A stretch of 64,000 nucleotides of DNA, taken from positions 1 to 64,000 of the forward strand of contig NZ_JAABOS010000010.1 of the NCBI RefSeq assembly GCF_010078235.1, written 5' to 3'. How positions within the stretch are numbered: position 1 is the first letter of the stretch; each line of letters begins with the position of its first letter. The DNA is from Cognatundibacterium crateris. Its GTDB lineage: Bacteria; Pseudomonadota; Gammaproteobacteria; Burkholderiales; Burkholderiaceae_D. Positions 53,733 through 64,000 of the stretch are shown here, piece after piece. The translations under genes and the position numbers were made by a program. The notes beneath the pieces were generated by a model. It was given only the letters and a program-made list of their open reading frames with translations, had not been told where the DNA came from and searched no databases.

Positions 53733-55166
53733 TCACAGACTCCGTAGAAAACTCAGCAACATTGGAGAATCACACCAGGCGATATTGAAGCGCCACCAGG
53801 GGTAGGGCGATTCCTGCAGGCTGAAGAAGTGATCCGGTGCCAGCAAAATACCGGCATCCTGCGCCAGTTGGGTGAGCTGATGCACGCTCTGTGTGGCGTT
53901 CGGCAAACCGGCGCTGACAAACATGCCGCCACGCGGTTGTGCCAGCAGTTGCAGGCCGGCGCTTTGCAATATCTGCTGTGCCTTTATCTGCCCCTGATCC
54001 AGCTGCCGCTTCAGCCTTTCCGTCATACGCCGGTACTGGCTGGAGCTCAGCGCATGTAGCACCGCACGCTCATTGATTTCTGAAGTCGTCAGCCCAGCCA
54101 GCATCTTGATGCGTAACAGCTCACCGGTCAGCGAGTGCGAGGCGCAGATAGAACCTACCCGCAGCGCCGGTGACAGCACTTTGGAAAAACTGCCTACCCG
54201 TATCACGCGCCGCAAGCCATCCATGGCCGCCAGCGAAGGCTCAGGCCGTGGGCACAGTTCACGGTAGATATCATCTTCCACCAGCCAGAAATCGAATTGC
54301 TCAGCCAGCGCGAGTAAGCGATGTACCTGGGGCTGGTTCAGACTGGTGCCGAGTGGGTTTTGCAGTACGGTATTGACGAACATGATTTTAGGCTGATGCA
54401 GCACCGCTTTCTCTGTCAGCACATCCAGCTGCAGACCGCTGGCATCACGCGGTATGCCAACCGGTATGCAGCCATGATGGCGGATCAGGGAGATCAGATT
54501 GCTGTAGCCCGGGGTCTCCACCAGGACCACATCGCCCGCTTTGCACAGAGTACGCAGGATCAGATCAAAGGCATGGGTCGCACCATGTGTGAGCAGTATC
54601 TGTTCGGGATCGACTGCAAATAAGTCTTGTGACAAAGTCTGCGCCAAATGCTGGCGCAGGCTGGGAAAGCCTAGCGGATTGCCATACCCGCGCAGTCGCT
54701 GGCTGGGAATGCGCATCGCCTGACGCACCGAATCGAGCAAGGTATCGTCGCCATACCATTCCGGTGGCAGCCAGCCGGAACCGACTGGCAAGGCGGTCGA
54801 CACGCCGGAATACAAATCCGGACTCAGTGCATCCTGCGTCAGTTGCGGGATGGGCACAGCCGGACTGGCCAGGGTAGCAGGCCGGTTGACGAAATAACCG
54901 GAGCCACGGCGCGAACTTAGCAAACCCAGCGTGATTAGCCTTTCATAGGACTCCACCACGGTAAAGGTACTGACCGCATTACACTTCGCAAACTGACGCA
55001 CCGAGGGCATTTTGCTGCCCTGAGTCAGTGACTGTTGCCTGACCAGCTGACTGACTTCCTGCACGATTTGCTCGACCAGGCTGGTGCTTTTACCGCGCTC
55101 CAGATGTAGTCTGGGCCACTGCTGGTCAAGGTCTGCCGGACCGGCTGGTTTTTCAATCACGTCCAT
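53733..55166 (-). CDS. MocR-type GntR regulator with aminotransferase domain
   Basis: A 477-residue regulator. The N-terminal winged helix of GntR type (about 25-90) contains SKMPSVRQFAKCNAVSTFTV (20 residues). The remainder is a fold type I aminotransferase-like domain that binds PLP, with a Lys in IRVGSFSKVLSPALRVG and FVNTVLQNPLG. MocR proteins sense PLP-linked amines or amino acids. It is divergent from the omega-amino-acid aminotransferase gene, and direct repeats lie between them, so this is its likely target. It is followed by the TetR gene with a 1-bp gap. Confidence 0.87.
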   Translation of the reverse strand: MDVIEKPAGPADLDQQWPRLHLERGKSTSLVEQIVQEVSQLVRQQSLTQGSKMPSVRQFAKCNAVSTFTVVESYERLITLGLLSSRRGSGYFVNRPATLASPAVPIPQLTQDALSPDLYSGVSTALPVGSGWLPPEWYGDDTLLDSVRQAMRIPSQRLRGYGNPLGFPSLRQHLAQTLSQDLFAVDPEQILLTHGATHAFDLILRTLCKAGDVVLVETPGYSNLISLIRHHGCIPVGIPRDASGLQLDVLTEKAVLHQPKIMFVNTVLQNPLGTSLNQPQVHRLLALAEQFDFWLVEDDIYRELCPRPEPSLAAMDGLRRVIRVGSFSKVLSPALRVGSICASHSLTGELLRIKMLAGLTTSEINERAVLHALSSSQYRRMTERLKRQLDQGQIKAQQILQSAGLQLLAQPRGGMFVSAGLPNATQSVHQLTQLAQDAGILLAPDHFFSLQESPYPWWRFNIAWCDSPMLLSFLRSL

Positions 55167-55198
55167 CGCGACACCTTTTTATGTGAACACTGGTTCTG

Positions 55199-55227
55199 AC
55201 TGTACAGTTATCCTGAACTGTACGGTT
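55199..55227. promoter_or_regulatory. Direct repeats, putative MocR operator
   Basis: ACTGTACAGTT (55199-55209) and ACTGTACGGTT (55217-55227) recur with an 18-bp period, and the first contains the palindrome ACTGTACAGT. Direct repeats in the divergent promoter are typical of MocR regulators. Confidence 0.5.
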
Positions 55228-55291
55228 GGGAAAATGAGTGGCTGCTGTATATGTCAAGCCTGCATAAGCTTATTTAGGATTTCAACATACT

Positions 55292-55307
55292 TTTACCAGT
55301 TGGTAAA
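55292..55307. promoter_or_regulatory. RutR-like TetR operator
   Basis: TTTACCAGTTGGTAAA is a perfect palindrome (7-bp arms, 2-bp centre) differing from the E. coli RutR consensus TTGACCA-NN-TGGTCAA at one position per arm. It lies 19 bp before the aminotransferase start. Confidence 0.6.
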
Positions 55308-55326
55308 TTTTTTCAGGGGAAAGCAT

Positions 55327-56637
<1,311 letters not shown>

Positions 56638-56639
56638 GC

Positions 56640-58139
56640 ATGAAGACCTATCAAGTAGAACATTTTATCAATGGCAGCCTGCATCAGAGCCGCTTGCCAC
56701 GTTACGCAGATATCTTTAATCCGGCTTATGGCACGGTGCAGGGACAAGTGGCGCTGGGTGATACGGACGATGTGGCACTGGCGGTCGCTGCGGCTAAACA
56801 AGCTTTTAGCGGCTGGGCCAATACACCGGCACTGGCACGTGCGCGCATCCTGATGAATTACCTGAATCTGCTGCATCAGCACAGCGATGAGCTGGCCGAT
56901 ATGCTGACGCGTGAACACGGCAAAACCACGGCCGATGCCAAAGGTGAGATTGCTCGTGGCATAGAAGTCGTGGAGTTTGCGATTGGTATTCCGCAATTAC
57001 TGAAAGGGGAGTATTCCGAGCAGATCGCACGTGGCATCGATGCCTGCAGCATGCGTCAGCCACTGGGGGTGGTGGCCGGGATTACGCCATTTAATTTCCC
57101 CGTCATGGTACCGATGTGGATGTTCCCGATTGCACTGGCCTGCGGCAACACCTTTATTTTGAAACCCTCAGAACGCGATCCTTCGCCTTCACTGCTGCAT
57201 GCGCGCTTACTGCGCGAAGCCGGTTTGCCGGATGGGGTATTCAATGTCGTGCAGGGTGATAAGCAAGTGGTGGATGCTTTGCTGGATCATCCCGATGTGC
57301 AGGCGATCAGCTTCGTCGGCTCCACTCCTATCGCTGAAGCAATTTATGCGCGTGGCTGCGCCAATGGCAAGCGGGTGCAGGCACTCGGCGGTGCCAAGAA
57401 TCATATGGTAGTCATGCCGGATGCCGATCTGGATATGGCAGTCGATGCTTTGATGGGCGCTGCCTATGGCTCTGCCGGAGAACGCTGCATGGCGATTTCA
57501 GTTGCTGTGGCAGTGGGCAGCGCAGCCGATGCGCTGGTAGAGCGCATGGCAGAGCGCGTACGCCTGCTGAAAGTCAACCATGGCAAGGCAGCTGATGCAG
57601 AGATGGGGCCGGTGATCACCAAAGCCGCACAACAGCGCATAGAACACTTAATTTCTGAAGGCGTGCAGCAAGGCGCTACGCTGGTCGTAGATGGGCGCGG
57701 CTATGTGGTGCCAGGTTGTGAGCAGGGCTTTTTTACCGGCGGCAGCCTGTTTGATCATGTGACTCCTGATATGAGTATTTATCGCCAGGAGATCTTTGGC
57801 CCGGTCTTATGTGTGCTCAGGGTGCCAGATATGGCGTCCGCCGCTGAACTGATCAATCAGCATGAATATGGTAACGGCGTCGCTGTATTTACCAGCGATG
57901 GCGGTACCGCACGCGAATTCGTGAGGATGATACAAGTCGGCATGGTGGGTGTGAATGTGCCTTTGCCGGTACCGATGGCATTTCACAGCTTTGGCGGCTG
58001 GAAGCGCAGCCTGTTCGGTGATCATCATATCTATGGCCCGGAAGGCGTGCGTTTCTATACCCGTCTGAAAGCCGTGATGCAGCGCTGGCCGGACAGCGTC
58101 AGTAAAGGTACAGAATTTGCTTTTCCCCAAATGAAGTAA
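56640..58139 (+). CDS. mmsA: CoA-acylating (methyl)malonate-semialdehyde dehydrogenase
   Basis: A 499-residue NAD-dependent dehydrogenase that oxidises malonate or methylmalonate semialdehyde to acetyl- or propionyl-CoA with loss of CO2. [20 protein letters not shown] (20 residues), the coenzyme segment [10 protein letters not shown], and the nucleophile Cys in [14 protein letters not shown] mark the MmsA subgroup of the aldehyde dehydrogenase superfamily. [14 protein letters not shown] and [11 protein letters not shown] follow. It starts 2 bp after the aminotransferase stop and would consume that enzyme's product. Length is standard for MmsA. Confidence 0.9.
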   Translation: MKTYQVEHFINGSLHQSRLPRYADIFNPAYGTVQGQVALGDTDDVALAVAAAKQAFSGWANTPALARARILMNYLNLLHQHSDELADMLTREHGKTTADAKGEIARGIEVVEFAIGIPQLLKGEYSEQIARGIDACSMRQPLGVVAGITPFNFPVMVPMWMFPIALACGNTFILKPSERDPSPSLLHARLLREAGLPDGVFNVVQGDKQVVDALLDHPDVQAISFVGSTPIAEAIYARGCANGKRVQALGGAKNHMVVMPDADLDMAVDALMGAAYGSAGERCMAISVAVAVGSAADALVERMAERVRLLKVNHGKAADAEMGPVITKAAQQRIEHLISEGVQQGATLVVDGRGYVVPGCEQGFFTGGSLFDHVTPDMSIYRQEIFGPVLCVLRVPDMASAAELINQHEYGNGVAVFTSDGGTAREFVRMIQVGMVGVNVPLPVPMAFHSFGGWKRSLFGDHHIYGPEGVRFYTRLKAVMQRWPDSVSKGTEFAFPQMK

Positions 58140-58148
58140 GTTTGCACC

Positions 58149-58179
58149 GCCAGGCTTGCAGCTGAACTGCAGGTCTGGC
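58149..58179. repeat. Strong hairpin between mmsA and preT
   Basis: GCCAGGCTTGCAG (58149-58161) pairs over 13 positions with CTGCAGGTCTGGC (58167-58179), with two G-T pairs and a 5-nt loop. No T-tract follows. It may be a weak terminator or an RNA-stability element splitting the operon. Confidence 0.5.
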
Positions 58180-58257
58180 AGCGCAATTGAGCACTTAAGT
58201 TGATTCATGTTTCAGGATGTACCTATGTATATGTAGCAATGACGATAGGAGCCACCC

Positions 58258-59661
58258 ATGTTGGAAGCCTTAAAGCATCTTGCCTCAACCTCCGCAGCAT
58301 CAGCATCAGCTTCAGCATCAAACTCTGCAACAAACCCAGCAGGACAGACTGAACTGCTCAAGCGCTTCAGTGATTTACAGCCGCCGCTGAATGCGCGTCA
58401 GGCTGCGCTCGAAAGTGCGCGTTGTCTGTACTGCTACGATGCGCCTTGTACCCGTATCTGCCCGACAGAAATTGATGTGCCTTCCTTCATACAGAACATC
58501 GCCAGCGGCAATCTGCAGGGTGCCGCGACTGGCATTTTGCAGCAAAACATACTGGGAGCGAGTTGTTCGCGTGTGTGTCCCACCGAGATTTTGTGTGAAC
58601 ATGCCTGTGTACGTAATCATGACAGCGAAGCGGCACCGGTGCGTATCGGCCTCTTGCAACGCTATGCGCTCGATCATGCTGAATTCACTTCCCATCCATT
58701 TCAGCGTGCGCCTGCCACTGGTAAAACTATTGCCATCGTTGGTGCTGGTCCGGCTGGACTGGCCTGTGCGCATCAGTTAGCCATGCATGGTCATGAAGTA
58801 GTGATTTATGAGTCGCAAGCCAAAGCAGGCGGCCTCAATGAATACGGCATCGCGCGCTATAAGCTGGTGCAGGACACAGCGCAGCATGAAATCGAATTCC
58901 TGCTGGGTATAGGCGGCATTCGCATCCTGTGCAATCAGACGCTGGGGCTGCAAATTCATCTGAGCGATTTACGCAGGGATTATGATGCGGTGTTTCTCGC
59001 GATAGGGCTGGGTGCCAGCCGTCAGCTTGGTCTGGCAGAGGAAGATGCACCTGGCATGTTAGCTGCGGTTGACTATATCGCTGAACTGCGCCAGAGCCAG
59101 GATTTATTGGGCCTGGCGCTGCCTGCACAATGCGTGGTGATCGGCGCCGGTAACACGGCAATCGACATGGCGGTGCAGATCGCCCGTCTGGGTGCAGAGC
59201 AGGTCACATTGGTGTATCGCCGTGGTGCACAGCAGATGTCTGCCACCGCACACGAGCAATCGATTGCGCGTGATCACCAGGTCAGAATCATGACCTGGCA
59301 ACAGCCGCAGCAAGTGCTGCTGAATGCACAGGGTCAGGTGAGCGGATTGCGCGTGGTGCAAACGCGAGAACATGCGGGGCGTCTGATCGCCGATGGCGCC
59401 ATCACAGATATTCCGGCGCAGGCAATCTTTAAAGCGATAGGGCAAACGCTGGATACGCAAACCTTCAGCGATGGCGATGCGCGCGATATCCATATTGAGC
59501 ACGACAAAATCCGGGTTGATGTGCAATACCGCACCAGCCTGGAAGGTGTGTATGCGGGCGGCGACTGTATCGCTGCCGGCCTAGACTTGACGGTGCAGGC
59601 GGTACAACACGGAAAGCTGGCTGCGCTGGCGATCCACTCTGATCTGAATGCGAAGGTGTGA
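58258..59661 (+). CDS. preT: Dihydropyrimidine dehydrogenase subunit PreT
   Basis: A 467-residue NAD(P)H-oxidising subunit of the bacterial dihydropyrimidine dehydrogenase that reduces uracil and thymine. The N-terminal cluster domain has ARCLYCYDAPCTRICPTEID (20 residues) and GASCSRVCPTEILCEHACVR (20 residues), with two 4Fe-4S clusters. FAD binding is at VGAGPAGLACAHQLA and NAD(P)H at VIGAGNTAIDMAVQIA. YAGGDCIAAGLDLTVQAVQ closes the flavoprotein. A Ser/Ala-rich stretch (residues 10-25) from a simple DNA repeat is atypical. AGGAG precedes the ATG. It is followed directly by preA. Confidence 0.92.
   Translation: MLEALKHLASTSAASASASASNSATNPAGQTELLKRFSDLQPPLNARQAALESARCLYCYDAPCTRICPTEIDVPSFIQNIASGNLQGAATGILQQNILGASCSRVCPTEILCEHACVRNHDSEAAPVRIGLLQRYALDHAEFTSHPFQRAPATGKTIAIVGAGPAGLACAHQLAMHGHEVVIYESQAKAGGLNEYGIARYKLVQDTAQHEIEFLLGIGGIRILCNQTLGLQIHLSDLRRDYDAVFLAIGLGASRQLGLAEEDAPGMLAAVDYIAELRQSQDLLGLALPAQCVVIGAGNTAIDMAVQIARLGAEQVTLVYRRGAQQMSATAHEQSIARDHQVRIMTWQQPQQVLLNAQGQVSGLRVVQTREHAGRLIADGAITDIPAQAIFKAIGQTLDTQTFSDGDARDIHIEHDKIRVDVQYRTSLEGVYAGGDCIAAGLDLTVQAVQHGKLAALAIHSDLNAKV
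58297..58320. repeat. Hexanucleotide repeat in preT
   Basis: Four copies of GCATCA/GCTTCA encode alternating Ala-Ser near the PreT N-terminus. The unit is in frame, so slippage would change length without a frameshift. Confidence 0.5.
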
Positions 59662-59662
59662 T

Positions 59663-60946
59663 ATGGCTGATCTGTCGATTAATTTTGCAGGTATCAAATC
59701 GCCTAACCCGTTCTGGCTGGCCTCTGCGCCACCGACCGATAAGGCCTACAACGTGGTACGTGCGTTTGAAGCTGGCTGGGGTGGGGTGGTATGGAAAACC
59801 CTGGGTGAAGATCCGCCACCGGTGAATGTCTCTTCGCGTTATTCCGCGCACTTCGGCAAAAACCGTGAGGTCATCGGCTTCAATAATATCGAATTGATTA
59901 CCGACCGTAGTCTGGACATCAATCTGCGCGAAATCACGCAAGTGAAAAAAGACTGGCCAGACCGCGCCATGATTGTCTCGCTGATGTATCCCTGCGATGT
60001 AGCCAGCTGGAAGCGTATTTTGCCGTTGGTGGAGGCGACCGGTGCAGATGGCATAGAACTCAATTTCGGCTGTCCGCACGGTATGCCGGAACGTGGCATG
60101 GGTGCTGCCGTCGGTCAGGTTCCTGAGTATGTGGAAATGATCACACGCTGGTGCAAACAGTATTGCTCCTTGCCGGTGATCGTTAAACTGACGCCGAATA
60201 TCACCGATATCCGGGTCCCGGCACGGGCGGCACTGGCGGGTGGTGCGGATGCGGTGTCACTCATCAATACCATTAATTCGATTACGTCCATCGATCTGGA
60301 GCAGATGGTAGCGCGGCCGATAGTCGGTCATCAAAGTACCCACGGCGGTTACTGTGGCAGTGCGGTTAAACCAATTGCGCTGAATATGGTGGCGGAAATT
60401 GCACGCGACCCTGCCACGCGCGGTTTGCCGTTGTCCGGTATAGGCGGTATCGGTAACTGGCGGGATGCGGCTGAATTCATCGCACTGGGTGCCGGTTCGG
60501 TGCAGGTCTGCACCGCGGCGATGTTGCATGGCTTCCGTATTGTGCATGAAATGAAGGATGGTTTGTCGCGCTGGATGGATACGCAAGGCTATGCCAGCAT
60601 CGCTGACTTTTGTGGCAAAGCGGTACCGCAAACCACAGACTGGAAATACCTGGATATGAATTACCAGGTGGTCGCGCACATCAATCAGGATGACTGCATA
60701 CAGTGCGGTCGTTGCTATGTGGCCTGTGAAGATACTTCCCATCAGTCTATCGCCCAACTCATCACGGCAGAGAATGGCCGTCGCTATGAAGTCAAGGCTG
60801 AAGAATGCGTGGGCTGCAATCTGTGTCAGATCACTTGTCCGGTAGAAGGCTGCATCAGCATGCTGCCGCAGGATACCGGTAAGACCTACATGAACTGGAC
60901 CCAGGACCCGCGTAACCCGCGTGCTGAACCGGCGTCGCAATCCTGA
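59663..60946 (+). CDS. preA: Dihydropyrimidine dehydrogenase subunit PreA
   Basis: A 427-residue catalytic subunit that reduces uracil or thymine at its FMN site. The dihydroorotate-dehydrogenase-like barrel (about 1-310) has KSPNPFWLASAPPTDKAYNV (20 residues), the LNFGCPHGMPERGMGAAVGQ motif (20 residues) with the active-site Cys-containing region, and LSGIGGIGNWRDAAEFIALG (20 residues). A C-terminal ferredoxin domain has CIQCGRCYVACED and CVGCNLCQITCPVEGC. The frame is open from 59648, but ATG 59663 starts 1 bp after the preT stop, with GAAGGTG upstream. Together with PreT it catalyses the first step of reductive pyrimidine degradation. Confidence 0.94.
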   Translation: MADLSINFAGIKSPNPFWLASAPPTDKAYNVVRAFEAGWGGVVWKTLGEDPPPVNVSSRYSAHFGKNREVIGFNNIELITDRSLDINLREITQVKKDWPDRAMIVSLMYPCDVASWKRILPLVEATGADGIELNFGCPHGMPERGMGAAVGQVPEYVEMITRWCKQYCSLPVIVKLTPNITDIRVPARAALAGGADAVSLINTINSITSIDLEQMVARPIVGHQSTHGGYCGSAVKPIALNMVAEIARDPATRGLPLSGIGGIGNWRDAAEFIALGAGSVQVCTAAMLHGFRIVHEMKDGLSRWMDTQGYASIADFCGKAVPQTTDWKYLDMNYQVVAHINQDDCIQCGRCYVACEDTSHQSIAQLITAENGRRYEVKAEECVGCNLCQITCPVEGCISMLPQDTGKTYMNWTQDPRNPRAEPASQS

Positions 60947-61009
60947 AGCCTGATCTGAAGCTTGATTCTGAGGAAGTCTGTGATGACGGCTGATCCAGCC
61001 TCGTCACAC

Positions 61010-61204
61010 TTAAGTGTTGAAATGTCGGCCATGCTGACAAAAAACAGAACGTCGTGCGCAGGCAGGCGTAGTATGCTGCGATGCTGAACGCTTGCCAGCC
61101 TGCCAGCGCAGTCTATGCTGCTGTGCTGATGCAGGCCGGAACAATTTTTGCGTATATCCGCTTGCTGCAAACCCAGCGGCGAGGTACACCGTTTCAACAC
61201 TTAA
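61010..61204. repeat. Inverted repeat bracketing the preA-NCS1 gap
   Basis: TTAAGTGTTGAAA (61010-61022) is mirrored exactly by TTTCAACACTTAA (61192-61204), 169 bp apart. The left copy overlaps the palindrome CACTTAAGTG (61007-61016). A related CACTTAAGTTGA lies before preT at 58192-58203. These may be binding sites of a pathway regulator, or the ends of a small mobile element. Confidence 0.45.
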
Positions 61205-61225
61205 ACCGAATTTTGTAGGAGACCA

Positions 61226-64000
<2,775 letters not shown>

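Overview
The window reads as chromosomal DNA of a betaproteobacterium. Moderate GC, core-gene neighbourhoods such as mutL-miaA-tRNA-Met and amiC-tsaE, and the protein sequences all suggest Burkholderiales, probably Oxalobacteraceae (an Undibacterium-like organism). This placement is inference from sequence feel; no rRNA gene is present. I see no prophage, CRISPR array, complete insertion sequence or replication origin.

Layout. (1) 1-6.2 kb: alpha-glucan use, with a secreted pullulanase divergent from glucokinase and a GH13 alpha-glucosidase. (2) 6.3-9.7 kb: a CbiM-like membrane protein, an FtrA/GlxA regulator divergent from a rhodanese, a DUF2798 protein and a TetR regulator. (3) 9.7-12.6 kb: a gene-poor stretch, then a membrane sensor kinase split by a -1 frameshift at a run of seven A. 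It lacks the phosphoacceptor histidine and ends in a periplasmic-binding-protein-like domain. (4) 12.7-18.4 kb: L-lactate regulon, GntR/FCD regulator, LldE-LldG-LldF and lactate permease, with a clear operator. (5) 18.5-24.2 kb: a CheX-like DUF3334 protein, then the most interesting locus: rhodanese, serine O-acetyltransferase, Family 2A encapsulin shell and a cysteine desulfurase with a long disordered N-terminal extension. This is a predicted protein nanocompartment of sulfur metabolism. (6) 24.4-27.8 kb: an RCC1-repeat lipoprotein and a subtilisin-like protease.

(7) 27.9-36.1 kb: housekeeping genes: tRNA-Met, miaA, mutL, dedA, a cysteine-cluster protein, amiC, tsaE, queG and an AEC transporter. 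(8) 36.2-42.0 kb: a DctSR-type two-component system divergent from a DctPQM TRAP dicarboxylate transporter. (9) 42.0-46.0 kb: a candidate small RNA, ogt, xerD, a YbaK deacylase, plsY (whose stop codon carries a MITE-like insertion with a 7-bp target duplication) and a Cache protein. (10) 46.0-52.8 kb: tsaD, a GAF/PAS sensor kinase and a GGDEF-EAL protein. (11) 53.0-64.0 kb: a reductive pyrimidine catabolism cluster: RutR-like TetR, MocR regulator, omega-amino-acid aminotransferase, semialdehyde dehydrogenase, PreT, PreA, NCS1 transporter and dihydropyrimidinase, which runs off the right edge. Together these would import uracil or thymine, reduce and open the ring, and pass beta-alanine through malonate semialdehyde to acyl-CoA.

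Start codons were often moved downstream of the longest reading frame when a Shine-Dalgarno sequence or family alignment supported it; these choices are stated in the entries.
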